The notes under the pieces were generated by a model. That model worked only from the letters and a program-made list of their open reading frames with translations, had not been told where the DNA came from and did no database searches. A program made the translations under genes and the position numbers. A stretch of 64,000 nt of DNA from Chondrosia reniformis (lineage: Eukaryota > Porifera > Demospongiae > Chondrillida > Chondrillidae). The stretch lies in contig OX359190.1 of the NCBI GenBank assembly GCA_947172415.1, forward strand, positions 3,410,001 to 3,474,000. The letters are read 5' to 3'. Each line of letters begins with the position of its first letter. Positions within the stretch are counted from its first letter, which is position 1. Positions 1 to 12,037 of the stretch are shown here, in pieces.

Positions 1-895
1 CTTCATACATCTATCCATGTATCCACTTCCTCAAATTTATATCTAAAATTCATGATAATTATCTATATCATTTCCTATAGATATGGTAGACATGCATACA
101 CATAAGACACAAGAAAATATACAAATGTTTTCCTAATGGTTTTGCTTAAGGATAGAAGCATGAAATTCCCTAAGATATCTGTCGGGCCCAGTGGAAAAGG
201 AAGAAATTTGATATAAAACTACATACGTACGTAGGTCCTATGCAAAACTTCATCAGTGATCCTAGGAGTCTTTGTCTTCATGATGCTTCTAAAAAGAGTT
301 ATCCCTAATTAGCAATCCAAAACAGAATACTGCCTTGTATTTACAGGAAGTGTAGTCTTTAGAATTTGATTTCTCATGATATAATTTCTCTAATGATGAC
401 TTGTAGGCATTGTTGATTAACGACAGTCTGTTAATAATACTTTTAAAATTACTTACTAGGTTCCTTTCATTAATCAGTTTTCCATCATTTTCATAAAATG
501 CTTTCTTATCAATATCCTTTTATGTCTCTGATTATTCATCTTAACTGACAGAGAAATTATGGCATATTTTAAGAATGTTAAATAAATGGCATGAGATTTC
601 CCTGTGGTTAATAGTAAGAATTTGAAGGATGTATAATTAAGCATGTTGTGTCAACAGAATTCAGAAAAATTTGCTAATTTTTAGGCTTAGTCAGGTGCTA
701 GATTCAAGGGCAATTGAAAAAAATAATAAAAAGTGACTTTGCTAGGTCTTAACAGCTGATATCATAGTGCAGACACCATCCTTGTGTCACTGTATATTTG
801 TCTTTAGTTTAGTCCTAATTAATCCTTTGGCTTGTAGTGGCATCTTTACCAAAAATAGGAATATTTCAAAGCAATTGCCTAAATTGGAACAATTG
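1..895. other. AT-rich non-coding sequence
   Basis: No coding exon, RNA gene or clear repeat was recognised. The stretch is probably part of the intron that precedes the prefoldin exon at 1337, since earlier exons of that gene were not found inside the window. Confidence 0.4.
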
Positions 896-1037
896 TTATG
901 CAGTGATAGTAGAATTGCTACCATATGAGATAGGAAGAGCTGAAGATTGGTGATGTCCAGCAGGTGGTGGGGCATTCCCACTAGTTGGAAGGGGAAACCC
1001 GCTTGAGGGAGGATGAAGATGTGTATGCCTAATTATT
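896..1037 (-). CDS. Possible terminal exon, Pro/Ser-rich, unknown gene
   Basis: The minus strand reads 47 codons from a good acceptor (pyrimidine run then CAG) to a TAA stop. The peptide is rich in Pro, Ser, Gly and His, with stretches such as SGFPLPTSG and NAPPPAGHH. It is visibly richer in GC than the flanking sequence, which suggests an exon. It would be the last exon of a minus-strand gene that overlaps the prefoldin exons on the other strand, which is unusual. No upstream partner exon was found. It could equally be chance or a relic. Confidence 0.25.
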
Positions 1038-1336
1038 CTGAAAGTTTTCAAATTTAATATACTAATATGCATTTCTGTCTTAATAACTGTCTGGTTCCGC
1101 ATAAATCAGGTTTGTACATAATGATGTCCATATACATAACATTGTATAAAAGTCTGACAAGACCTTTTTCATTTTAATTATTAGTTAAGCAACCTTCCAA
1201 ATGCATTAATAAAATAGTTTATTTCTTTCTGTAACATTATCTACTCACTATATGTTGCTTTTTGCATTATTTTCATCTTTTGATATGCTTGTACTAATGA
1301 ACTTATTAAGCTCCTCCTCCTATGTATGTCTTATAG

Positions 1337-2641
1337 AGTATAGCAGAGGCTGATGCCTTTTTCAAGCGCAGGATACAACATGTTAATGTACAAATTGAAA
1401 AGATTGAAGGAGTACTGACTGAAAAAAGAAAATTGTTAGAAGGTGAGAAATGAGAGTAATATCTTACTGTATATGGTCCATCCATATAGAGCTCAACTAG
1501 GAGCTAGGTCTCGTTAAAAGCCCGGATATCAGCTAGGTTATCCATAAATAGATATCGGGTCTTGAATAGAGACCAGGATCTCTCAAATTGACACACTGGG
1601 TCACTGGGTCGAAGTTCATCATTGAACAATAGATGACAATGTCTCCTTTAATTAAAGGCTGTGTGATGTGCTGGGAAGAAGACTATGTTAGCATCTGCTA
1701 GGGAGATATTCGCTTGAGCTCAATCACATTCATGCCAAACCAACTGTGTAGGAATTGTTCTTTAAAACTACAAAAGTACTGAATAATACACTGTACACAC
1801 ATTTGGGACTACATTAAATTTCTGCAACAGTGACTACACATTTATCAGCCACATTTGTGGTATATGTAGAATGAAGTGTGGGTTTAAGCTATTAATTTCA
1901 ACATGTAGAGATGAAGAGGGAAAAACATGACCTCCAGGAAACAATTGCAATAGTGCTTAATTATTACCTTCCTGTTATACTAACTATAGAGCAAGTATTA
2001 TCTATACTAGTCGAGGTCTACACAAACTATTTACATGATGGTGATAGAGAGGTTTACTAATTAAGGGTTACACTGTATAAAGACTGTGAAACTACGAAAG
2101 ATTAGATGCATGATAGCTGTGCCAAACTTATCTTTGAGATGGTTCATCTTTAGTCTTTTTTGGTTTCTTGATAATCAGACTTTCTCTAAAGAGGATTTCC
2201 AGGGTCAAAATGTCCCATTTTCAAGAAATAAACAGCATCTCTAAAAACTCAAAAGACTAGATACATCTGAAGATGTGATGGATTATTTGAGCATGTTTAA
2301 TGTGAAAATTTGCTAAATTATCTAATCACATCCCAATAACCAAATATCCTTTCAGTCTAAAATACTATGGCAGTAACTATCAGTATTCTATCATTGAAAT
2401 ATCACTTATTAGTTGTGCTTTCATCATCTCTGTAGATTTTATATGACATTTGACTGTATTGTAAAATATTACATTTTCTGAATATCTTGATAGATTGGCT
2501 GTGGATATTGATAATGTTTGTGTCTATTACTTTTTGTTCTAATTAGCTGTAATGATGGTTCATCAGGCCAAGATACAAATGCTTGCTGGCAGTATGCAGT
2601 CAAATGCAGGTGTCATGAAAAGAATACCTGGAAAAGTGTAG
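1337..2641 (+). CDS. PFDN5: Prefoldin subunit 5, last two exons (partial)
   Basis: Two exons, 1337-1442 and 2547-2641, join in phase (GAA G / CT) and end in TAG at 2639. The first encodes an amphipathic coil with the block DAFFKRRI, followed by QIEKIEGVLTEKRK. The second continues the coil (AVMMVHQAKIQMLAG) and then a short tail. This matches the C-terminal coiled-coil arm of alpha-class prefoldin subunit 5, where human PFDN5 has DFFKRKI and QMEKIQPALQEK. Prefoldin is the cytosolic hexameric chaperone that hands unfolded actin and tubulin to the CCT chaperonin. The N-terminal helix and the beta-hairpin exons must lie before the window or in exons I could not see. The acceptor is at 1336 or 1338. 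The second exon sits inside repeat-rich DNA related to the downstream duplication but was not itself copied. Confidence 0.8.
2118..2270. repeat. Foldback element (MITE-like), degraded
   Basis: The two ends are imperfect inverted copies: a left arm containing GGTTCATCTTTAGTCTTTT and a right arm containing AAAAGACTAGATACATC. Related foldbacks occur at 11560-11600 (one arm), 27345-27475 and 59714-59870, so it is a dispersed family. Confidence 0.5.
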
Positions 2642-3661
2642 TTGAGCTATATCGATAAACATCGTTATATTAACATTAGTCTAGTATTTCCCACTTGTTT
2701 AGAATGAAACATGTATTTATCACTTTAGCTCTTAATGGAACCATGTATTTAATCTTCTAATAATAATTGTAGAATTTTAGGTTACCGTAAACAGGGATGG
2801 AAATGTGATGTCTAATAATTGTGAATTGCATGTTTTCGAGACATTTGCAAAGATTAAATACCCACTATACAGCCAAACCCACTAAACCATGCCACAATCC
2901 ACAATTTTTAACTTAATTAATTTTGTTTCCAAAATAGTCCAAATTATTTAACCCTGTAATCATTTCCCCATTTACGTATATGAAAAAAGGCTTATGTAGC
3001 TATATGGGAAGATTCATCTAGAATAATCTGCATAATTGCAATCTGCAAAATTAACATCTAGAGTAATTTCAGTAATACAGTTTACACTTGCAAAACATTT
3101 AAAATGAAATCAAACATTTCAGCAATAATTAGCCAACATAAAGTGATTACAGGTACAGTAGTATTAATAGAGGGTGACCGGTGATGATGGCTCCATTCTT
3201 CTTAATTCCTCTAGATCTATTTAATTTAGAATTTGTACTTATGCCTCATGTACATAGGAGCCATTAAATGAATACAGGAAATATTATACTGTCATTTTAT
3301 GTTAAATTTTTGATGAACACATTTGGAGCTGCAACTCTATTAAATCAAATGCAATGAACCTAGCTTTTGGTGTCACCGTTAAGATCTATGGATGTCCATG
3401 TATCCAATGAGTTTTAACAATGGATCGGATAACATTATATTACAAATCTAGTATTACTGATCCTTGTGTTTAAATCATTTTCTGTTTGATGATAACAATA
3501 CATTTATATAAAAAACATTTTTTTAATTATACGTATACATATAATGAAATACCATACATTATGTATGGATAGTTAATAATAAACAACATGGAACTGAGTG
3601 TTAATAATGTGTTTATATATGTATTTATTAATTGTATAAATGTATTTACTAAGTACATTAT
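2642..3661. other. AT-rich spacer
   Basis: This lies between the prefoldin stop and the stop of the convergent kinase gene. No gene was recognised. The copy 1 side of the close duplication starts at about 3425. Confidence 0.5.
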
Positions 3662-6206
3662 TTATAAACAATTTATGTTTTCTTCTTCAAGTGCTGTATA
3701 GAGTTGTCCAAACAGTTCTATCCTTATAAGAGAAAATTTACTGTTGTTTGCAGAGTTTTGACCAACTTGTGTAAGCTTAACGTAGCGACCCAAAGTTTGA
3801 TTTTGGATATTGCTTATTACAGCCATATTTGGAAGACTCTTTCTTTCCTCTTTGCCTACAAGTTTCCAATCTCTTTTGTCAAGTGAAATTTCCAGTTTCC
3901 AAGATTTGGGAAATCCGTAACTTCCAAATGCATAGCACTCTAAGAGATATTTGGTTAGTCGGACCAGTCGCTGCTCCCCTAGGTCTATTGTAAAGGAGGC
4001 ATCCTGGTAATCCTTTGTTGAAATCGCCTCTTGATTTTTTATATCCAGTAAGCTCTGTACATTACCTCTTTCTAGTGGTGACGAGGTGATTAGTATCTTG
4101 TTGCTTTTAATCCCATCGTGAAACTTCTGTTTTCCACCATTAGTGAGGATGTGGTGAGTGATTCCCCTTTTGTTTTGAGGTTTATAGACTATATTTACTA
4201 CAACGATATATAAGCATATATATATTAAATTCCTGTTTTAAGTAATATAAAATATACTGCTAAGTAATAAATGCATGCATTTTCTTACTGGGACGAACTG
4301 GTTCCAAGTATTTATCAGAAACATAGCCCCCTTCACCTTTTGTGTTCCTGACTTGGATGTCTGGTGCTGCAAACTTATTCTCCGTCACAACTACTTCGTT
4401 TGCATTACAAGGTAAATAACCAGCTGCAGTACGCTGTATATAGTAAGTGAAATTGAATTTAGAAGGTTATCATAATCTCTCTCTATATAAGTATATAAGA
4501 ATGGTTATATTTATTATACATACATTTATCTATATATGTTATTGATTTTTTCAGTTTTCTCACTTTTAATCTCTTGGTGACTTTCAGTACATCTAATATA
4601 CTGGATTGTATTTTGGGTTCATCTATGTCCTCATAAATGGATTCTTCAGGGTCCTGGCTTGCTACAGGTTTCTTTGGGTTATCCTGGTTGGTTTGTGTAC
4701 GCAATGGGAGAGGGGGAGGCCCTGGATTTTCTGGATTGGAAGCAACTCTTGGTCTTGGAGGATCATCTTGGCAGACAGGACTCTTTCTTTTAAAGCTTTT
4801 TGTGCCAGATGGACCTATAAAACCTACATATCCACTGTCATTTGGGTTTTGGAGATCGTGATACTACACATATTGGGTAGAATGTATTATTATATTATGT
4901 ATATATACAGTTTTTTGTATATATTTTGATAGCATGTGTGAGAAAAATTAATATCTCGATATTTTACTTGAGAAGCTCTTTGATTTCCATCCAATTTCTC
5001 ATATTTATCAAGATTTGACACACTTTTACTGCTTGTCAATGATCTCTTTATCTTGCTTTCTACATCCATTGCATTTCTTCTCAATTGATATGGTTTTGTT
5101 TCTTCATTATCCTATGTAAAAATAATCATATGATAATTATAAGTTTTCGATTGTTAACATAGATTGTATATTTTTCTAATTTAAATTAAATTTTAGCATG
5201 CAATATTCTTATATACCTGTACTGTAGTAGGGACATAAAGTTCCTCTGCTGTAGTAGAGTCAGAATAACAATATTCATCTTCATCCAACGAGTAGTTACT
5301 AGAGGCAGTATAATAATATTCTTGATTCCTCAATAGAATGCCCTTTAACTCTGTTTGAATTTTCAAGGCAGATGGGCGTTGTTTTGCATCATCTTTCAAA
5401 CATTGGTGAATTAACTTTGTCAAATCACCATCCCAGGGAATAGTTTCAAAGCAATTTATTCTTCTTTGGACTTCCGAAACACGGTCAAATCTTCCTGGAC
5501 ATTCCTTGCTTGGTAAAAACTGCTTGCTTGGTGCAATTTCCATCCCTGAGTAGGCCTCCAACATGACAACTCCCAAGGAGAAAGCGTCTACTTTTACAGG
5601 ATCATAGCGTGCATACCATTTGTTGACATCTCCTTCTACTTCTGGGGGCATGTATTTGGGATTGCCAGGTCCCTTGGTTGCTTTAATCGGGCTTGAGCTT
5701 GCCATCTGCACCACCTGCTTGGCAACTCCAAGATCTGAAAGCTTAGCATCACCGCAACTGTTGAAGAGAATGTTCTTAGGGGTGATATCTCTGTGAGCTA
5801 TGGGTGGCCTTTGTTCATGGAGGTAGCGCAGGGCTGAAGCAATTGAATGAGCAAAGTGACTCACTTCTGTTATTGTCTGGCACCTTTTTTTAATCAGCTT
5901 TTGGTAAAGGCTGCAGTGCATCCTTTCTAATATAATGTAAACCCGACCATCATTGTAGATTCCAAAGCACTGTACAATGTTTGGATGTCTTAGCTTTGTC
6001 ATTCTATCAGCCTCCTCAATAAAGGCACCCTCAATTGCATTAATACCACTGCCTGTATCACTGATTAGGATATCATGTAATCTCTTAGCTGCTACATTTA
6101 CTCCCTTCCACTCTGCTGAGAGTACCAAGCCATAGGATCCTCTGCCCAGAGAAAAGTCATCTATTGTAACATCATTTAGTAAGATTTGAAACTTAGGAAG
6201 TGACAT
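3662..6206 (-). CDS. TKL-like protein kinase with C-terminal discoidin-like domain
   Basis: Five exons (5217-6206, 4968-5111, 4564-4863, 4289-4433, 3662-4188) join in consistent phase to give about 701 residues, ending in TAA. The kinase domain has the glycine loop GRGSYG (residues 21-26), VAAK with Lys41, an alpha-C Glu, HRD at 138-140 with Asn145, DLG instead of DFG at 158-160, and PPE at 187-189. All catalytic residues are present. The middle exons encode a Pro-rich linker with tyrosines in acidic contexts (SGYVGF, SIYEDIDEP, EGGYVSDKYLEP), which resemble SH2-docking sites. Residues 527-700 resemble the galactose-binding F5/8 type C fold (ITHHILTNGG, ITSSPLE, FTIDLGEQRLV, SWKLEISLDKRDWKLVG, RYVKLTQVGQNS, IELFGQL). 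No signal peptide or membrane segment is seen, so the protein is predicted to be cytosolic. The first exon stays open 5' of the ATG to a possible acceptor near 6238, so an upstream exon is possible. The substrate is unknown. Confidence 0.75.
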
Positions 6207-7593
6207 TCCTTTGTTGGGTTTAAACCTAGAATCTGACTGAATAACTAAAGTATTGGGCAGTCCCTTTTATCATTTTTCTATGCCTACTTATTTGGAAGAA
6301 TGGAATGCGGGAAAAAATTCTTAAGTGCCCTAATTTATTATCTTTCAGTAAACTGATGTACTGTTTATATATATGTATACGTATTATACAAGTTACAAAG
6401 CTGACAAATAATCTGTTTCTTATACATAACTTCTAAAGATAGCTATAATGTATATTATCATGCATATTACAATAACATGTATATACCATTCATTTATATA
6501 TTTAAATGTTTTTAGATGCAATATACGTACGTTAAAATAATTAATGACAATGTTATAAATCATATGGGGTATACTTAATATTATATATGAGATTGGTTTG
6601 ACCATTTCTGTAATTTAAGTTATTACATACGTTTAAATTTATTTTTATCTATATACCTTCCATTTACAGGTCATGATCACACATGTACATATCTTTAAAA
6701 TTTTGGTATTTATTTGTTTTTGCTATAATGGGTAGATAGTCATAATTCATCCATTTTTAGTTTTAATTTTAGTTTTAATGTTGTAATTGAATAAACAAGA
6801 ACACATTCCTGTATGAATATAGTCCCCAGAAGGAGAAATTGGTCACTGAAGCATGGCAGATGTTATAAAAATATATATATCCCTATAAATTACAATTGAA
6901 TATACGTATATTTTGAAATTTACTGTATACGTATAGATTGAATTATAGAATTGGAAGTAATTTCGATATTTCTGTTGTTGACATGCAATACACTATATGA
7001 ATTGCTTGTTTCCTACATATTTATATATATTGCATACTATTGTAAAATTAGCCCACCCATCTGGGGCTAATTCATCATCATGAAAGCATCCATGGAGCAT
7101 CCCCACAAAATATCTCTGTCAAATTCCCAAGATCTACCATTACTTCAGCCACCTATATATATATGCGTTCAAACATGTATATGGTATACTGTCACTTACA
7201 CTGTATATATATATACACACATTATTATTGAAGAATCATCACAATCAGGTTATAACGGGTTAGCGGAAAATTGTAACACAGGCGTCAAGTTAAAAGGTTA
7301 AAATCAAGGTCAAAATGTACCACACCAATGCATAGTCATGAGGCCAAAGCTATCTGCGTGTGGTTGTGCATATAAATATTCACTTTTATCTGTTTATACT
7401 GAAATTGAAAGGATCCAAAGATAAATACACAAGTGTCTGAAATTCTAACTATCTCTATTCTCTCTTTATACCCTAGGCCTAAATGTAAATTTAACACTCT
7501 GTTAATGTTCTAAACTATTGCTATATACCTATATATAGAATAACCTATATATTTATGGCCAAGTCCAGATCGCCTTGTGTATAAAGATCCAAA
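6207..7593. other. Spacer between kinase and secreted protein gene
   Basis: AT-rich sequence, conserved in the other duplicate at 14597-15966. It should hold the 5' end and promoter of the kinase gene, but no motif could be assigned. No coding exon was recognised. Confidence 0.5.
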
Positions 7594-8300
7594 TTAACAT
7601 GATCCAGATGCAGAAAATCCAGGTCTGAGGTGACTAGGTGCACATCCATGGTAGATTTGATAAATTTCTGTAGTTTTTAGCTTTTTACTCCTTCTAGCCT
7701 TTGTTACTTTTCGTACAGCCTTTGGTACATATCGACCATACAAGCCTTTGAGCACATGGGCTTTAAAATCACTTCCCTTTTTGTTACACTCCACAAAGTT
7801 ATACGTATCATCAGTATAAAAATGAATATTGGAAGGATTGCCTGCAAATCTACCACTGAGCCGACCAAAATCTCCCTGATGACCCCTCAAGTCTGCTACA
7901 AGTTGATTCAGTTCATCTTTAGTGAGCATCATAACATGATTCTTTCGAACACCGGGGCGAAAATCTTTGCAGAATTTTGGAAGATCATTGTCAGCTGGGA
8001 TACCATTCTTCAGAACACAAATATGACTTTTGTAAAATTTTCCAGAAATTACACCAAATTGCTTAATTGGCATCGTCAAACAAGCACTACTCCCAGCAGT
8101 CGTTACCAAATCAAATAGATCCTGGACCAAATCTTTAAAATTTATAGAAGTAAGTATTAATTTATACATAATAAATCAAGAAGCAAATGCATGATAGATA
8201 TATGCAATCATGTCTCATGTACGTAATTACCCTTAACATTGAATTTAAATCCTGTGACCATTCCAAGATATATAAACGTTATAGCTATACCAAGCTTCAT
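7594..8300 (-). CDS. Small secreted protein with signal peptide, unknown family (copy 1)
   Basis: Exon 1 (8231-8300) starts at an ATG and encodes a hydrophobic leader beginning MKLGIAITFIYLGMVTGF, a convincing signal peptide. It joins in phase (AAG G / AT) to exon 2 (7594-8132), giving about 202 residues. The mature part has several cysteines (SSACL, SHICVL, KFCKDF, VECNK, HGCAPS, GSC at the end), a central segment DLRGHQGDFGRLSGRF, and a strongly basic stretch near the C-terminus (RKVTKARRSKKLK). I do not recognise the family. The basic stretch could be a matrix-binding or processing region. The gene lies upstream of the kinase on the same strand. It is intact in both duplicates with about two amino-acid differences in the mature part, which suggests selection or very recent duplication. 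Confidence 0.65.
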
Positions 8301-9674
8301 TTTTTTGAATAGCTGTTGGATGATTAATTATGTATTCACTCTTCTCTGCCTTTTATATTAGTAAATTGACCTTTATACACTTATTTTGTATATTATATAC
8401 ATTGAATTTGTTTGAATCCACTGAAAAGGTCCCTAAACCTCCTACTTAAACTCTGCATTTACATTTATTGCTTAATAGTCTAATTCATTTTGATCATGAC
8501 CAATATGTATGTGCAATAGTTCTTTTATCACCATATTATATATATATCCTCCTGCCTTCAATGGACCTCCGCCACAGTGCATACATATATATATATTATA
8601 TAAATTAAACATATTATGGATTAAATGTAACATTTTGTACATGGAGCTTAGAGATATGGAATTCCAAAGCAAATCAAGTCTTATTTTACAGTACACACTA
8701 AGGAGTATGTGGTTATGAATGAACTTTGTCTTGAATAAACACATGCCTATGCATGCAAATCTCAGGTTTCATACATATTTGAAACCTTTGAAACTGACAT
8801 GCAGGTTTCAAAGGAAAATCAAGTACTAATGGATTAAATTTGTGGGTTTCAAGTTTTTTGTGTTTAAATACCTTCATAATTGAGATTTGTCCTACATGTG
8901 AATTCGAAACTATATATCAAAATACAGTAACAATATATACACAGTCACGTATATAATATTAAAGCGCATTGGTTGTACAGATTCACTTATATATAATAAT
9001 TAAAAAGGAATAACATCATACTCAGTCAGATATTGTGTCATGCAAGTACAAGATGTACGTATTAATTTTCAACATTTGGTCGTCATGCATTGTAGCTCCC
9101 TTATGAGTCAGAGCATGTGATTCACATGAGCTAGTGCAATTTACTAGTGAACCTTAAGCTTAAATCTCCAATATATACACATTATGTATACCGTATTAAC
9201 TGGTGCCTATTTTATGTATATTCTGGTAAACAGGGGCATGTATATATACCTGCAGCTGTATGTTGCCATGTATAAGGTAGATTTACAATTTAAACAATGT
9301 GTTTATAGAGTTCTTTGAACTTCTTGTCTGGACATGCATATCATCAATATAATTACTTCAACCATGCATTATGGTGCACCCAAACACAGATGTCATGATG
9401 ATGTGATATGTATGGTTAGAAGTTTATATTTCAATATGCCAATTCTATGCAAGTATATATGGTTATAACCATATAACAGTCCACTCAAGTGGCATCTTAT
9501 ACAGATCTAGACCATTCTAAGGGCACCACAAATTGTCCAATTGCATGGGTCTCTACGTATGACCACATTATAGGATCCCTCTGTACTATATAGTAATAAG
9601 GAATGCAACAAATATATCTATATATATATATATATATGCTAAATTTCCATTCTTGAAGGGATAATTTAGGGTGA
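8301..9674. other. Spacer with internal dispersed repeats
   Basis: No gene was recognised. A block at about 8720-8880 (AGGTTTCATACATATTTGA and flanks) recurs at 17080-17230, 10910-11090 and 20520-20690, and is a dispersed repeat. A degraded block near 9371-9440 (CACCCAAACACAGATGTCATG) resembles the foldback family at 33684. Confidence 0.5.
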
Positions 9675-10398
9675 CTATTTATAGGAAACAGATCAATTCT
9701 TTTGCTTCAACCCCAAATTTACTCAATTAAATCATTACTAACATTTTGGCTGCATACTGCATCCTTCCTCAAAGTATATACAATTAAGACAAATAAAAAG
9801 ACTGCATAACAGTTAAGCATAAACATCTGCACTAATCATTCACTGTCATTCAGGTCATCAGGGGTGGTATATGAGATCCCTTGTGATTGTGGCCAGACAT
9901 ATTGGAGAGACCAAGAGGGCACTGGGAACCAGACTGAAGGAACATCAAGTTGCCACAAGAAAAGGAGAAATGGAAAGTCGGCAATTGCAAAACATGCCTG
10001 GACCCATCAACATCAGCTGGGAGGAGACCCGGATCCTAGATTGTGCAAGGAATACCAACATTCTCAGGATCAAGGTGTCCCTTCATATCTCCTTAAGGAA
10101 CCAAAGCAAGCTAATGAACAGAGACCAGGGTGTGGAGATTGACGGTTGGTGGAAGTGCCTCATCCAGAGGCAACAATCAAACTGAATTAGAGTTCAAGAC
10201 CTGAATTAACATTCAGAACTGATGAATGACAGTGAATGATTAGTGCAGATGTTTATGCTATGCAGTCTTTTCATTTGTCTTAATTGTACTCTGAGGAAGG
10301 TTACATGCATATATACAGCTGAAACGTTAACGTTAGTAATGATATAATTGAGTAAATTTGGGGTTGAAGCGAAAGAATTGATATGTTTCATATATAGG
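9675..10398. mobile_element. Penelope-like retroelement remnant, copy 1
   Basis: Inverted flanks of about 160-190 bases (9675-9850 and 10215-10398) enclose a decayed reading frame at 9864-10185 (+). Across two frames it shows the hallmarks of the GIY-YIG endonuclease domain of Penelope-like elements: YEIPCDCG in one frame, then IGETKRALGTRLKEHQVAT and GVEIDGWWKCLIQ in another. The frame breaks inside the YIG motif, so no active nuclease is encoded. No reverse transcriptase part remains. The same break is present in the second duplicate, so the element was dead before the segment duplicated. Confidence 0.65.
10289..10340 (+). ncRNA. Hammerhead-like core in Penelope-like flank (degraded)
   Basis: The right flank contains CTGAGGA, then a potential stem, then GAAAC followed by the short palindrome ACGTTAACGT. 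This fits the conserved order CUGANGA, stem II, GAAA, short stem III of type I hammerhead ribozymes known from Penelope-like elements. The stem II pairing is weak here, so activity is doubtful. Confidence 0.25.
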
Positions 10399-12037
10399 TG
10401 TGTTGAAAAGCAAAAATATTCCATGGAAAATATTACATCAAACCTACCAGTAACCGAAGTCTAATCTTGGCTGGGTGACCAGAATCCTATTAAATCGGCA
10501 ACCAGTGATCACCTCCCAGTCATCCAAAATGGAAAAATTCATCAAAGAACCACAGACAGCTGTTTCGTCCTCATTTGCATGCATGGACTCATCAGTGTAG
10601 TACATTTCAATGGTGGTGAGTTTGGATGACTGTATTGATGACTGTAAAGATGGAGGCTGCAGTCTAAGTGAGTCTGAGCATTCACAATGAATAAAAAGGA
10701 GTTAATTTCACTGAGCCGTACAAAGGCTATGTTGATATATAAGCAAAATTAGCGAAAAGCGAAATATATACACATGCAGGCGGTTGCCCCGGCAACGGGG
10801 TATATGTGTGATATATATTAGAGTTATCTTCATGCAGGCCCATTGTTACTTATATATTTATATATCTAATTGTGGATACACCTAAAATGGTTATATGCAT
10901 GGTACTTTGTTGTGAATAAACACAGGCCCAAATATCAGGTTTCATATGTACCTATATATTTAGAACCTATGGTACTGACAGGTTTCAAAAGGGCAACCAA
11001 AAACTAAATTTATAGGTTTCAAACTTTTTGTCTGATTCTGAAATAACTTCATTGTTACCTTTGAGATTTTATACTGTGAAAGATGATAAAAATAAATACA
11101 GCGTTTTTAGCACATATACTATCACTACTTCAGCTATTATGATACTGGTGCACCCATGCAAACATAGAAGTGATGTGTATGATTAAGCACTTAAATTTCA
11201 GTATGCCTTATCACATGGTCACTGTCTTCTTTCGCTACTTTTTCCAGATGTGTTTGTCATTTGTTGCATGGGCCATCCCTACTTCTAATTTCATTTTTTA
11301 TTATCCCTACTTCAGCTATCATGATACTGGTGTGCCCAAACATAGAAGACTATATGTTAGCATCTGCTAGGGAGATATTTGCTTGAGCTCATGCCAAATC
11401 AACTGTGTCTTTAAAACTACAATAGTACTGAATAATACACTACACACACAAACACAGTATCTGGGACTACATTAAATTTCTATAACAGTGACTAAGGGTT
11501 ACACTGAATAAAGACTGTGCAACCATGAAGATTAGATGCATGATAGCTGTACCAAACTTATCTTTGAGATGGTTCATTTTTAGTCTTTTGAGTCCAAATC
11601 CTCCCCCAAACACTCCAGCTTCCCCCCAAAATTTACCCAATTGCAATTTAAAAATGGCATAGAGAAAGTTCTCATGTCAGAATCTCAGAGGGTATAAAAT
11701 CGTAAACTTTCCTTGAGGGCATGCCCCCAGACACCCCTTGCTCTTGCACTTCTTCCCCCAAAATTTGCATCCTGGATAGAACCCTGCCTATTATACATAA
11801 TCAGATAACATTATATTACAAATCTAGTACTATTGATCCTTGCGTTCAAATCATTTCCTGTTTGATGATAACAATACATTTATATAAAAATTTCTATATA
11901 CTTATACATATACATATATCATGCGTTATACATGGATAGTTAATAATAAACAACATAGAACTGAGTGTTAATAACGTGCATTTATTAATTATATAAATGT
12001 ATGTAAAAGTACATTATTTATAATAATTATACATTAT
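10399..12037. other. Junction region between the tandem duplicates
   Basis: No gene. It holds the end of copy 1 (about 10752), a dispersed repeat block (10823-11110, related to 20426-20700), a degraded foldback block (about 11150-11310), the diverged block 11350-11595, and from about 11802 the start of the close duplicate. Confidence 0.55.

Larger units (their letters stand above)
1678..10752. repeat. Segmental tandem duplication, copy 1
   Basis: From about 3425 to 10752 the sequence recurs at 11802-19131 in direct orientation, at an offset drifting between about 8352 and 8390 bases because of small indels. It looks well above 95 percent identical over most of its length. A more diverged shared block (1678-2160 here, 11350-11595 in the other copy) suggests the unit once began near 1678 and that copy 2 lost 2160-3425, or copy 1 gained it. 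The unit carries a kinase gene, a secreted protein gene and a Penelope-like remnant. Confidence 0.85.

Noticed and set aside
4606-4929. Plus-strand frame of 107 codons, repeated at 12988
   Set aside because: It is antisense to exon 3 of the kinase-discoidin gene, whose splice phases fit the minus strand.
7756-8118. Plus-strand frame of 120 codons, repeated at 16129
   Set aside because: It is antisense to the secreted protein exon. The minus frame is longer, has a signal-peptide exon and a clean junction.
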